This document shows, piece by piece, positions 1 to 7,988 of a stretch of 64,000 bases of DNA (positions are counted from its first letter, which is position 1; each line of letters starts with the position of its first letter). This DNA is from Poindextera sp036272595. GTDB lineage: Bacteria; Pseudomonadota; Alphaproteobacteria; Caulobacterales; Caulobacteraceae. Position numbers and translations under genes: made by a program. The stretch is from NCBI GenBank assembly GCA_036272595.1, contig DATAYM010000009.1, positions 25,487 through 89,486 on the forward strand. Reading direction: 5' to 3'. The notes below the pieces were generated by a model that was not told where the DNA came from, searched no databases, and saw only the letters and a list, made by a program, of their open reading frames with translations.

Positions 1-713
1 TCACCGACATCGCCGCGGTCGCCGCCATCGCCCGTGAGATCGGCGCCAGGGTGGTGGTCGACAACGTCTTCGCCTCGCCGATCCTGCAAAAGCCGCTGCA
101 GCTGGGCGCCGACGTGGTGGTCTATTCCGCCACCAAGCATATCGACGGCCAGGGCCGGGTGCTGGGCGGCGCGGTGCTCGGGGCCAAGGCGCTGCTCGAG
201 GAGGCCTATCGCGACCCGATCCGCCACACCGGCCCGGCCCTGTCGCCGTTCAACGCCTGGGTGCTGCTGAACGGCCTGACCACGCTGGACCTGCGCGTGC
301 GCCGCCAGAGCGAGACCGCCGCCACCCTCGCCGACCACATCGCCGGGCATCCGAAGGTCAGGACCCTCCGCTATCCCGGCCGGTCCGACCACCCGCAGCA
401 CGAGATCGCCCAGCGGCAGATGACCGGGGGGACCAACCGGATGCAGGGGGGCGGCACCCTGATCGCCTTCGACCTCGGCGACCAGGCCGCGGCGTTCAAC
501 TTCCTGAACGCGCTGCAGCTGGTCGACATCTCGAACAATCTCGGCGACGCCCGCACCATGGCCACCCACCCGAACACCACCACCCACCGCTCGATGACCG
601 ATGAGCAGCGGCAGGAGATCGGCCTGACCCCCGGCTGGGTGCGGGTCTCGGTGGGCCTGGAAGGTCCCGGCGACCTCTGGCGCGACCTGAACCGGGCCCT
701 GGACGCCGTATGA
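1..713 (+). CDS. metZ: O-succinylhomoserine sulfhydrylase, C-terminal part
   Basis: PLP-dependent Cys/Met-metabolism enzyme that makes homocysteine from O-succinylhomoserine and sulfide in methionine synthesis. The gene enters the window already open, so the N-terminus is missing; the frame runs from base 3 to a TGA at 711-713. The PLP-binding lysine lies in VVYSATKHIDGQGR (Lys codon 135-137), followed by the RVLGGAVLG stretch that is typical of MetZ. The late block with MATHPNTTTHRS and the GLTPGWVRVSVGLE ending is standard for the gamma-family. The stop overlaps the apaG start as ATGA, so the two are translationally coupled. Assignment to MetZ over cystathionine gamma-synthase rests on these motifs and the apaG neighbour. 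Confidence 0.9.
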   Translation, partial: TDIAAVAAIAREIGARVVVDNVFASPILQKPLQLGADVVVYSATKHIDGQGRVLGGAVLGAKALLEEAYRDPIRHTGPALSPFNAWVLLNGLTTLDLRVRRQSETAATLADHIAGHPKVRTLRYPGRSDHPQHEIAQRQMTGGTNRMQGGGTLIAFDLGDQAAAFNFLNALQLVDISNNLGDARTMATHPNTTTHRSMTDEQRQEIGLTPGWVRVSVGLEGPGDLWRDLNRALDAV

Positions 714-1171
714 GCCGGCTGCCGCGATCGCCGTCCACGCCCAGCTTCCGCGAGACCCGGCGGGCGCGGGAGCGCGCGGTCTACGAGGCGACGACCCGGT
801 CGATCCTGGTCAGGGTCGAGCCGCGCTACCTGGCCGACCAGTCGGACGAGCGCGAGAGCCGCTATGTCTGGTCCTATACGGTGGAGATCGAGAACCACGG
901 CGAGGAGACGGTGCAGCTGTTGTCGCGGCGCTGGCTGATCACCGACGGGTTCAACCACACCGAATCCGTGGTCGGGCCCGGGGTCATCGGCGAGCAGCCG
1001 ACCCTGAAGCCACGCGAGGCATTCCGCTACACCTCCGGCTGTCCGCTTTCGACCCCGTCCGGCGAGATGCGCGGCGCCTATCAGATGGTCAACGACGCCG
1101 GCGAGGCCTTCGAGGTGGAGATTCCCGCCTTCTCCCTGCACCTGCCCAGCGCCCGGCGGACGCTGAACTAG
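710..1171 (+). CDS. apaG: ApaG domain protein
   Basis: Small beta-sandwich protein of the ApaG/Co2+-Mg2+ efflux-associated family; its exact biochemical role is unsettled. At 153 residues it is slightly longer than the usual ~125-130, the extra length being a basic N-terminal leader before the domain starts near residue 25. Conserved ApaG blocks are visible: YVWSYTVEIEN, VQLLSRRWLITDG, VVGPGVIGEQPTLKPRE, YTSGCPLSTPSGEMRGAYQM. Its ATG overlaps the metZ stop by 4 nt, a metZ-apaG arrangement I recognise from other alphaproteobacteria. It is convergent with the MarR gene 63 nt downstream. Confidence 0.9.
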   Translation: MSRLPRSPSTPSFRETRRARERAVYEATTRSILVRVEPRYLADQSDERESRYVWSYTVEIENHGEETVQLLSRRWLITDGFNHTESVVGPGVIGEQPTLKPREAFRYTSGCPLSTPSGEMRGAYQMVNDAGEAFEVEIPAFSLHLPSARRTLN

Positions 1172-1234
1172 CGTTGTGACGTCCGCCCTTCGATCGGGGC
1201 AGGCTCTGTGGCGACCTTCGAATTGCCGTCGCGC

Positions 1235-1759
1235 CTAATCGTCGCGGCTGAGGTTGAGCAGGCGCCGGGTCAGTTCCGGGTCGGCCACCAGGTTGGCCAG
1301 CATGGCCTGCTTGGCCCGCACGACGATGCGCTGGGTCTCCTCCGGAATGCCTTCCAGCGCGCGGCGGTTGACGCGGTACACCCCCTGCAGCGCGCGCTGA
1401 TGCAGGGCCCGGCCGGCGGCGGTGACGGTGAGCAGCACCTGGCGGCGATCGGTCGGCGGCGTGGTGCGTTCGACCAGGCCCTGAGCGAACAGCTGATCGA
1501 CCGTGCGGGTCATGGTGGTGCGGTCGACGGCGCAGAAGCTGGCCAGTTCGCCCATGCTGCAGGGCTGCATGCGCACCACCACGGCCAGGGCCCGGTGGCG
1601 GGCGACGTTCAGACCCAAAGGCCGGAAGGCCTCATCCAGCTCCGCCTCGCGATGGCGGCCGAGCATGGCGAAGACGTGGAAAAGATAGGTGGTCAGGTCG
1701 AACGGAAACTCGCCCGTGGGGTCGACCGTCGTCGGTGGGCGGGTCGCTTGCGTCGGCAT
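1235..1759 (-). CDS. MarR family transcriptional regulator
   Basis: Winged-helix dimeric repressor of about 174 residues. The wHTH core is visible in RHRALAVVVRMQPCSMGELASF (about 55-80), the recognition-helix segment in VDRTTMTRTVDQLFAQGLVER, and the wing in RRQVLLTVTAAGRALHQ. I start it at ATG 1759 because GGAGAG lies 7 nt upstream; an in-frame GTG at 1765 is the alternative. Its promoter lies in the AT-rich gap to 1952. The ligand and targets cannot be told from the sequence; the nearest divergent gene is the 73-residue ORF at 1953. Confidence 0.85.
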   Translation of the reverse strand: MPTQATRPPTTVDPTGEFPFDLTTYLFHVFAMLGRHREAELDEAFRPLGLNVARHRALAVVVRMQPCSMGELASFCAVDRTTMTRTVDQLFAQGLVERTTPPTDRRQVLLTVTAAGRALHQRALQGVYRVNRRALEGIPEETQRIVVRAKQAMLANLVADPELTRRLLNLSRDD

Positions 1760-1952
1760 CGCCACTCTCTCCAGACGGCTCTGGCGGCCGGCTTCAACCG
1801 CGAGGAAAGCTCAACCGGCCAATTTGCACAAGCTGTAACCGTGATATTTGAGAATAACATAATATGTAATTACACCTTTTCACTTGACCCTGGGGGAAAG
1901 GCCGCCTACCGACGCGGGTGCTTCGGCCACGCGCCGAGCCGGAAAGCTGGAC
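1760..1952. promoter_or_regulatory. AT-rich divergent promoter region
   Basis: This gap between the MarR gene (minus) and a small plus-strand gene contains a strikingly AT-rich run at about 1840-1880 (for example TTTGAGAATAACATAATATG) within otherwise ~70% GC DNA. It is the natural place for the MarR promoter and operator. I could not define a clean inverted repeat, so no operator is called. Confidence 0.4.
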
Positions 1953-2174
1953 ATGAGCGACACGCCCGAGCACGGCTCCAAGCCGCCGATGATTTTTCGC
2001 GTGGTCAGCGCCCCGGCCGGCTGGCGCATCATCGGCGCCGACGCCGTGCCCATGTCGACCCTCTATCTGTCGCGCAAGCTGGCCGCCGAACACGCCCGCG
2101 AACTGGCCACGGTCCTGAAAGGCTATGGCCAACAGGCGAGGGTGGTCGTCGAAGGCGAGTGCGCGGCGGAATAG
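1953..2174 (+). CDS. Small hypothetical protein
   Basis: A 73-residue ORF starting at ATG 1953 with GGAAAG just upstream. The sequence is well-behaved codingwise (MIFRVVSAPAGWRIIGAD, then a helical YLSRKLAAEHARELATVLKGYG segment and a short beta-strand VVVEG), suggesting a small cytoplasmic alpha/beta protein. No signal peptide, membrane segment or metal site is visible. A longer in-frame TTG start at 1884 is possible but would run through the AT-rich promoter region. I do not recognise the family. Confidence 0.55.
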   Translation: MSDTPEHGSKPPMIFRVVSAPAGWRIIGADAVPMSTLYLSRKLAAEHARELATVLKGYGQQARVVVEGECAAE

Positions 2175-2237
2175 GCGCCCTGAAAAACCGTCATCCCCCG
2201 CTGGGGCCAAAGGCGGAAAAAATGAACAGCGGGCTTT

Positions 2238-3167
2238 TTAGCCGACCCTCGCGGCGCCCACCGCAGCCGGTTCGATGGCGTAGGTGCGGGAGCAGTATTC
2301 GCAGGTGACGCGGATCAGGCCGTCGGGCTCGACCATCTCGGCCCGTTCGGACGCCGGGAAGGACTTCAACACCCCCTCGATGCGATCCTGGGAGCAGCGG
2401 CAGAAGGCGCGCAGCGGCTTCGGCTCGAACATCCGCACGCCGGTCTCGTGGAACAGCCGATAGAGCAGCCGCTCGGGCGCGATGGTCGGGTCGATCAACT
2501 CGTCCTCGCCAAGGGTGGCGATATAGGCCTGGGCGGTCTCCCAGGCGTCCTCGGTCGAGCCGCGCGCGTCGTCGCCGGCGATGTTCTGCAGGATGAGGCC
2601 GCCAGCCCGCCAGGTCGGCGCGCCGGTGGTCTGCACCTGGCCGACGGCCAGCCGCACCTTGGTCGGGGTCTGTTCCGACTTGGCGAAATAGTGTTCGGCC
2701 GAGAGAGCCAGGGTTTCGCCCTCGATCGGGGTGACGCCCTGGTAGCGCTCGGTGTCGGGGCCCTGGTCGATGGTCATGATGAAGACCCCATCGCCCAGCA
2801 GGGTCCTGGCGCCCGGCCGCGCGAAGCCGGTCGAGGCCTCGGCCACCCGCTCGGCGTCATAGCGGCAATAGCCGCGCAGGGCGCCGGTGGTGTCGTAGTC
2901 GGCGACGACGTAGGCCACCGGCCCGTTCCCCTGCGCCTGCAGGATCAGCCGGCCATCGAACTTCAGGCTGGCGCCGACCAGGGCGGCGAGGGCGCAGGCC
3001 TCGCCGAGCAGGTTGGCGGCGGCTTCCGGATAGTCGTGGCGGTTCAGGACGTCGTTTACCGCCGGCCCCAGGCGCACCAGCCGGCCGCGCACGGGCTGGC
3101 CCTCGATCTGGAAGGCGGCCACGAGGTCGTCGTCGGCGATGGGGGCGATGGGAAGGGTTTCGGGCAC
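2238..3167 (-). CDS. hslO: Redox-regulated chaperone Hsp33
   Basis: Cytoplasmic holdase activated by oxidation, 309 residues, the usual length. The C-terminal zinc switch is complete: CxC in AFCRCSQDR and CxxC in VTCEYCSRTY, separated by about 27 residues. The N-terminal domain carries the GEACALAALVGASLKFDGR and GNGPVAYVVADY blocks typical of the family. It follows argF by 43 nt on the same strand and probably belongs to the argD-argF-hslO transcript. ATG at 3167. Confidence 0.95.
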   Translation of the reverse strand: MPETLPIAPIADDDLVAAFQIEGQPVRGRLVRLGPAVNDVLNRHDYPEAAANLLGEACALAALVGASLKFDGRLILQAQGNGPVAYVVADYDTTGALRGYCRYDAERVAEASTGFARPGARTLLGDGVFIMTIDQGPDTERYQGVTPIEGETLALSAEHYFAKSEQTPTKVRLAVGQVQTTGAPTWRAGGLILQNIAGDDARGSTEDAWETAQAYIATLGEDELIDPTIAPERLLYRLFHETGVRMFEPKPLRAFCRCSQDRIEGVLKSFPASERAEMVEPDGLIRVTCEYCSRTYAIEPAAVGAARVG

Positions 3168-3210
3168 GTGGCGCTTAGATAGGAAGGCGGAGGGCGAGGA
3201 GAAGGGCGGT

Positions 3211-4146
3211 TCAGATCGCGCCCAGGCACCAGGCGATGATCGACTTCTGAGCGTGGATGCGGTTTTCCGCCTCGTCCCAGACCACCGATTGCGGCCCGTC
3301 GATCACCTCGGCGGTGACCTCCTCGTCGCGGTGGGCGGGCAGGCAGTGCATGAAGCGGGCGGCCGGCGCGGCGGCCGCCATCAGCGCCGCGTCGACGCGG
3401 TAGGGCTTCAGCGCGAACAGCCGTTCGGTGCCGTCCTTGTCGCCCATGGAGACCCAGGTGTCGGCGACCACCAGATCGGCGCCTTCGACCGCGGCCTTCG
3501 GATCGCGGGTCAGCTGGATGCAGCCGTCGAGCTTGGCGGCGAGGGCGAGGTCGGCGCGGTTGGGGCTGTAGACCACCGGGCTGGCGATGTTCAGCGTGAA
3601 GCCGAACTTGACCGCGGCCTGGATGAAGCTGGAGCACATGTTGTTGCCGTCGCCGACCCAGGCGACGGTCTTGCCGGCGATCGGGCCGCAATGCTCCTCG
3701 AAGGTCATCAGGTCGGCCATGACCTGGCAGGGATGGCCGTGGTCGGAGAGGCCGTTGATCACCGGAACCTCGGCTTGGGCCGCCAGGGCCTCGATGTCGG
3801 CATGCCGTTCGGCGCGGATCATGATGGCGTCGACCATGCGCGAGAGCACCCGGGCGGTGTCCTCGATGGTCTCGCCGCGGCCGAGCTGCATGTCGGCGGC
3901 GGTGGAGATGATCGAGGCGCCGCCCAGCTGGCGCATGGCGGCGTCGAAGGAGAACCAGGTCCGCGTCGAGTTCTTCTGGAAGATCATCGCCAGGGTGTGG
4001 TCGCGGGCCGGGGCGTCGGCGTCGACGCGGCCTTTCGGCCAGCCGGCGCGGGCGGCCTTGCGCGCCTTGGCGTCGTCCAGCATGGCGCGGAGATCGGCGG
4101 CTTCGATTTCCCACAGATCGATGAAATGGCGGGGCTGGGCCGTCAC
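3211..4146 (-). CDS. argF: Ornithine carbamoyltransferase
   Basis: Makes citrulline from ornithine and carbamoyl phosphate in arginine synthesis. It has 311 residues, the family's usual length, from GTG 4146 with GGAGAG upstream. Recognisable sites are the carbamoyl-phosphate motif, HGHPCQVMADLMT, WVGDGNNMCSS, VVADTWVSMGD and the ornithine-side loop MHCLPAHRDEEV. One oddity: the phosphate motif reads STRTW instead of the near-universal STRTR, a change explicable by a single CGG-to-TGG transition. The gene sits 38 nt after argD in an argD-argF-hslO run. An open frame continues upstream of the GTG, but that part is only a shadow of argD. Confidence 0.93.
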   Translation of the reverse strand: MTAQPRHFIDLWEIEAADLRAMLDDAKARKAARAGWPKGRVDADAPARDHTLAMIFQKNSTRTWFSFDAAMRQLGGASIISTAADMQLGRGETIEDTARVLSRMVDAIMIRAERHADIEALAAQAEVPVINGLSDHGHPCQVMADLMTFEEHCGPIAGKTVAWVGDGNNMCSSFIQAAVKFGFTLNIASPVVYSPNRADLALAAKLDGCIQLTRDPKAAVEGADLVVADTWVSMGDKDGTERLFALKPYRVDAALMAAAAPAARFMHCLPAHRDEEVTAEVIDGPQSVVWDEAENRIHAQKSIIAWCLGAI

Positions 4147-4184
4147 CGGACTCTCCTCAACCGCGGCGTAAAGGGACCATAGCC

Positions 4185-5396
4185 TTAGGCTGTGGCGGAC
4201 TTGCGAACGGTCTGGCAGGCGCGTTCGAGCTTCTCGACCGCCTCGCGGGCCTCTTCGATGCTGATTACGAGCGGCGGCAGGAGGCGCACGCAGTTGTCGC
4301 CGCCGCCGGCGATCAGCAGCCCGTGGTCGCGGGCGACGGCCATGAAGTCGCGGTTGTTGGCGATCAGCTTGATGCCGATCAGGAGCCCCTTGCCGCGCAC
4401 CTCGGCGATCACGTCCGGATAGCGGTCGCGCAGGCCGGCGAGCTGCTGGCCGAAATAGCCGGCGACCTCGCGAACATGGGCAAGCAGTTCGGGCTTGGTC
4501 AGCTCCTCCACGGCCGCAATACCGACGGCCATCGCCAGCGGGTTGCCGCCGTAGGTCGAGCCGTGGGCGCCGACGGTCATGCCGCTGGCCGCCTCGGCGG
4601 TGGCCAGGCAGGCGCCGACAGGAAAGCCGCCGCCGAGCGCCTTGGCGACGCACATGATGTCGGGCGCGGCGCAATCGGCCCATTCGTAGGCGAAGAGCCG
4701 CCCCGTCCGCCCAAGGCCGCACTGGATCTCGTCATAGATGAGCAGGACGCCGCTCTCGTCGCAGAGGGCCCGCAACTGGTCGAGCTGGGCGGGAGTCAAG
4801 GACCGGGCGCCGCCCTCGCCCTGCACGGGCTCGACGATGACCGCGGCGGTGGTCGGGCCGATGGCGGCCTTCAACGCGTCCATGTCGCCGAACGGCAGCT
4901 GCACATAGCCGGGCAGCCGGGGGCCGAAGCCCTCGAGATAGCCAGCGTTGCCGGAGGCGTTCACCGCCGCGTAGCTGCGGCCATGGAAGGAGCCGTCGAA
5001 GCCGATCACGTCGATCCGCTGCGGCGCGCCCTTGCTGGCGTGGTAGCGGCGCGCGGTCTTCAGGGCGCACTCCACCGCCTCGGTGCCGGAATTGGTGAAG
5101 AAGACCGCCTCGGCGAAGGTGGCGGCGCACAGCCTGGCGGCCAGGGCCTCCTGCTGGGGGATGCGGTAGATATTGGAGACGTGCCAGAGCTTTTCGCCCT
5201 GGGCCTTCAGCGCCGCGACCAGCTTGGGGTGGGAATGGCCGAGGGCGTCGACGGCGATGCCGGCGACGCAGTCCAGGTACTCGTCGCCGTCGGTCGACCA
5301 CAGGCGCACGCCCTCGCCGCGCTCGAACGCCAGCGGCGCGCGGTTATAGACGCCCATGATGTGGGTTTCGGGCGATGGGGCCTGGCCGTCTGCCAT
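4185..5396 (-). CDS. argD: Acetylornithine aminotransferase
   Basis: Class III PLP aminotransferase, 403 residues, converting N-acetylglutamate semialdehyde to N-acetylornithine and often also acting on succinyl-diaminopimelate. Seen in order: VAGIAVDALGHSHP, FFTNSGTEAVECALKTARRY, SFHGRS, PVQGEGG, LIYDEIQCGLGRTG, and the PLP lysine in CVAKALGGGFPVGA. ATG 5396 is chosen because GGGAGG lies directly upstream; an in-frame extension to 5486 has no ribosome site. First gene of the probable argD-argF-hslO operon. Confidence 0.94.
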   Translation of the reverse strand: MADGQAPSPETHIMGVYNRAPLAFERGEGVRLWSTDGDEYLDCVAGIAVDALGHSHPKLVAALKAQGEKLWHVSNIYRIPQQEALAARLCAATFAEAVFFTNSGTEAVECALKTARRYHASKGAPQRIDVIGFDGSFHGRSYAAVNASGNAGYLEGFGPRLPGYVQLPFGDMDALKAAIGPTTAAVIVEPVQGEGGARSLTPAQLDQLRALCDESGVLLIYDEIQCGLGRTGRLFAYEWADCAAPDIMCVAKALGGGFPVGACLATAEAASGMTVGAHGSTYGGNPLAMAVGIAAVEELTKPELLAHVREVAGYFGQQLAGLRDRYPDVIAEVRGKGLLIGIKLIANNRDFMAVARDHGLLIAGGGDNCVRLLPPLVISIEEAREAVEKLERACQTVRKSATA

Positions 5397-5415
5397 GGGA
5401 GACCTCCCAAAAGCG

Positions 5416-5444
5416 GAACGTCCCCGGGCCGTGGGCGCGGGGAC
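5416..5444 (-). terminator. Possible weak terminator hairpin
   Basis: GTCCCC at 5420-5425 pairs with GGGGAC at 5439-5444, and on the minus strand a CGCTTTT stretch follows a few bases later. It lies between the ABC permease stop and the argD start, so it could end the permease transcript or form part of the argD leader. The T-run is short, so the call is tentative. Confidence 0.3.
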
Positions 5445-5505
5445 TGGAAGGCCGAGGCTTTTCGCCGCCCGGGCCGCGGCTGTCAACCGCGGGGCGAAGC
5501 TTTGC

Positions 5506-6333
5506 TCAGCTTTTCAGGCGGTAGCCGGTCTGGAACAGATACCAGCAGATGGCGCCGATCACCGCGGTGATGCCGCCGACCACCACGACGCCGATCATGA
5601 CCGAGCCGTCGCTCTGGCCGATGAAGCCGTAACGGAAGCCGGAGATGGTGTAGAAGAAGGGGTTGTACTGCGACAGGCTGCGGAACGGTTCGGGCAGCCG
5701 CTCGACCAGATAGAAGGTGCCCGACAGCATGCTGAGCGGCATGACGATGAAGGTGGTCACCGCCGCCATGTGATCGAACTTCTCGGCCCAGAGGCCGGCG
5801 ACCATGCCGATCATGCCCATCATCAGCGCCGCGCCCAGGCCGAAATAGGCCACCGCCCACCAGTGGGCGACGTTGTAGCGGACGAAGACCAGCACCGCGG
5901 CGGCCGTCACCAGCCCGACCAGGATGCCACGGGTCGCCGCGCCGAGGGCGAAGGCGAAGACCTGTTCGGTCGGCGACAGCGGCGGAGTGATGAAGTCCTG
6001 GGTCAGGCCCTGCATCTTCGCCTGCATCAGCGACGAGGACGAATTGGCGAAAGCGGAGTTCAGGATCGCCATCATGATCAGGCCCGGCCCGATGAAGACC
6101 GAGTAGGGGACGCCATGCACCGAGGGGCGCAGGCCCTTCATGGCGACCACGAAGATCAGGAGATAGAGCAGGCTGGACAGCACCGGCGCGGCCAGGGTCT
6201 GCATCCCGACCTTCCAGAAGCGTTTGACTTCCTTCATGTAAAGGGTCGAGGCGCCCGTCCAGTTGACCCCGTGATAGTCGCGCGGTTGCGGCGGCGTGAC
6301 CTCGGCGGCCGGTAGCTCGGCAATATCCCTCAT
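5506..6333 (-). CDS. ABC-2 type transporter permease
   Basis: Inner-membrane permease of 275 residues with six apparent hydrophobic segments, beginning near residue 45 (TLAAPVLSSLLYLLIFVVAM) and ending near VVVVGGITAVIGAICWYLF. The FIGPGLIMMAILNSAFANSS stretch, followed by a QDFITPPLSP-type loop, is characteristic of the DrrB/NodJ-like ABC-2 family. No ATP-binding subunit is adjacent: its neighbours are argD and, divergently, gcrA. The partner must be encoded elsewhere or just upstream in an ancestral arrangement. The substrate is unknown; drug, polysaccharide or lipid export are the usual options. Confidence 0.85.
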   Translation of the reverse strand: MRDIAELPAAEVTPPQPRDYHGVNWTGASTLYMKEVKRFWKVGMQTLAAPVLSSLLYLLIFVVAMKGLRPSVHGVPYSVFIGPGLIMMAILNSAFANSSSSLMQAKMQGLTQDFITPPLSPTEQVFAFALGAATRGILVGLVTAAAVLVFVRYNVAHWWAVAYFGLGAALMMGMIGMVAGLWAEKFDHMAAVTTFIVMPLSMLSGTFYLVERLPEPFRSLSQYNPFFYTISGFRYGFIGQSDGSVMIGVVVVGGITAVIGAICWYLFQTGYRLKS

Positions 6334-6639
6334 GGCCCTGATGTGCCCTCGCCGTCGCGCGGGCGCAAGGGCCGAGGCCGAAGACGTTTCCGTGCGGCGT
6401 TATGACTCGCCGACCTGGGATTCAAGCCGGCTTTCCCCGGCGCCACAATGGTTTACGCAGATCCGCTGCACAGAACAGCCGTTCCACAACATCTTGATCC
6501 CTGTGGATAGACGCGTGGCGCCTATTGTGTCTGTTAACGGAGTGTTTACGATATTTAGTAGGGATGGTTCACCGGCTGAGCCACGAGACACTAGATATTG
6601 TGTCATGCCGGTGAGCTGGCGACGGCTGGAGGGCGAACA
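6334..6639 (+). promoter_or_regulatory. gcrA promoter region with CtrA-like and DnaA-like sites
   Basis: Upstream of gcrA are: two GANTC sites (6404-6408 and 6419-6423), the target of the CcrM cell-cycle methyltransferase; TGTGGATAG at 6502-6510, which on the other strand is CTATCCACA, one base off the DnaA box TTATCCACA; and TTAA-N7-TTTAC at 6534-6549, one base off the CtrA consensus TTAA-N7-TTAAC. An inverted repeat GACAC-N8-GTGTC lies at 6587-6604. In Caulobacter crescentus DnaA activates and CtrA represses gcrA, so these sites fit known circuitry; binding here is inferred. Confidence 0.6.
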
Positions 6640-7131
6640 ATGGGTTGGACCGACGAGCGCGTGGAATTGCTGAAGAAGCTGTGGCTGGAGGGCCTGTCGG
6701 CCAGCCAGATCGCCAAGCAGCTCGGCGGGGTGACCCGCAACGCCGTCATCGGCAAGGTGCACCGGCTGGGCCTGTCCGGCCGCGCCGCGCCATCGCAGCC
6801 GAGCCGGCCGGTGTTCAAGGCGCCGCGGCCGCCGCGCCCGATGTCGCAGCCGGCGCCCCGGCGCCTGGAGCAGCGCGCGGCGCCCAGCCTGCCGGCCCCG
6901 GTCTACTTCGTCGAGGAGCCGGGTTCGGCCACGGTGCTGACCCTGGGCGCGCACATGTGCAAGTGGCCGATTGGCGATCCGTCGACCGACAACTTCACCT
7001 TCTGCGGCCGCCGCGCCGACGCCGAGGGGCCCTATTGCGTCCACCACGCGCGCATCGCCTACCAGCCGCAGCAGCCGCGCAAGCGCTCCGGCGCCAGCGA
7101 ACTGGCCCGCTCCCTGCGGCGGTATATCTAA
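6640..7131 (+). CDS. gcrA: Cell-cycle regulator GcrA
   Basis: Sigma70-associated transcription cofactor of Caulobacterales that acts mainly at CcrM-methylated promoters during S phase. It has 163 residues, close to the C. crescentus protein. The N-terminal helix-turn-helix is unmistakable: MGWTDERVELLKKLWLEG, SASQIAKQLGG, VTRNAVIGKVHRLGLSGR. A Pro/Arg-rich linker follows (about 50-90). The C-terminal RNA-polymerase-binding domain has MCKWPIGDP, FCGRR and YCVHHARIAYQP. ATG 6640 is set by GGAGGG 7 nt upstream. The promoter region is annotated separately. This gene is the best single taxonomic marker in the window. Confidence 0.97.
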   Translation: MGWTDERVELLKKLWLEGLSASQIAKQLGGVTRNAVIGKVHRLGLSGRAAPSQPSRPVFKAPRPPRPMSQPAPRRLEQRAAPSLPAPVYFVEEPGSATVLTLGAHMCKWPIGDPSTDNFTFCGRRADAEGPYCVHHARIAYQPQQPRKRSGASELARSLRRYI

Positions 7132-7297
7132 GCTGAACCTTCGCGCCGTTTTTTAAGTCGGCTGGAGCGCAGCGGACTGCGAAGCAGAGGCGCGCAGCAG
7201 CCAATGCGGGGATCCACAGACACTGATCCAAGACGGTGATCATGGATGGCTCGAACACATCGGGCCATGACGGCTAAAATAGGGGTCGCGCAGAACC

Positions 7298-7987
7298 TTA
7301 GGCGGCGACGTCCAGGGAGTAGCCGGCCGAGCGGACCGTGCGGATGGGGTCGGTGTGCAGGTCGCGGTTCAGCGCCTTGCGCAGCCGGCCGATATGGACG
7401 TCGACGGTGCGGGCCTCGACATAGACGTCCGAGCCCCAGACCGCGTCCAGCAACTGCTCGCGGCTGAACACCCGCCCCGGATGCTGCATCAGGTAGTCGA
7501 GCAGACGGAACTCGGTCGGACCGAGATGGATCTCCTTGTCGGCGCGGCGCACGCGGTGAGCGGCGCGGTCGACGACGATGTCGCCGTGGTGCAGCCGGTC
7601 GTCGGCCAGCCCCGGGCGGATGCGGCGCAGCACCGCGCGGATGCGGGCGGCCAGTTCGCTCATCGAGAAGGGCTTGACCACATAGTCGTCGGCGCCGGTG
7701 TCGAGGCCGCGGATGCGGTCGCTCTCCTCGCCGCGGGCGGTGAGCATGATGATCGGCAGGTTGCGGGTCTCCGGCCGCGCGCGCAGGCGGCGGCAGACCT
7801 CGACGCCGGAGACCTTCGGCAGCATCCAGTCGAGCACGATCAGGTCGGGCTGCTGTTCGTCGACCAGGACCAGCGCCTCCTCGCCGTCGCCGGCGACGGT
7901 GACGGCGTAGCCCTCCTTGTCGAGGTTGTACTGGAGCAGCGCGCTCAGCGCGTCCTCGTCCTCGACAACCAGCACCTGCGGGATCAT
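7298..7987 (-). CDS. phoB: Phosphate response regulator PhoB
   Basis: OmpR-type response regulator of 229 residues that activates phosphate-starvation genes through Pho boxes. The receiver domain (1-120) shows the acidic pocket in VVEDEDAL, the phospho-acceptor Asp in LIVLDWMLP (about residue 54), the conserved Thr in MLTARGEE and the Lys in VVKPFSM. The C-terminal winged helix includes FRLLDYLMQHPGRVFSREQL and TVDVHIGRLRKAL. It begins 1 nt after the phoU stop, so it is translationally linked to phoU. The order is phoR-phoU-phoB with no pst genes between, unlike C. crescentus where I recall pstCAB inside the cluster. Confidence 0.95.
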   Translation of the reverse strand: MIPQVLVVEDEDALSALLQYNLDKEGYAVTVAGDGEEALVLVDEQQPDLIVLDWMLPKVSGVEVCRRLRARPETRNLPIIMLTARGEESDRIRGLDTGADDYVVKPFSMSELAARIRAVLRRIRPGLADDRLHHGDIVVDRAAHRVRRADKEIHLGPTEFRLLDYLMQHPGRVFSREQLLDAVWGSDVYVEARTVDVHIGRLRKALNRDLHTDPIRTVRSAGYSLDVAA

Positions 7988-7988
7988 C

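Noticed and set aside
3211..4722. A 503-residue frame that would fuse argF to an N-terminal extension
   Set aside because: The extension is Arg-rich antisense-type sequence in a wrong frame of argD; GTG 4146 with a good ribosome site gives a normal-length ArgF.
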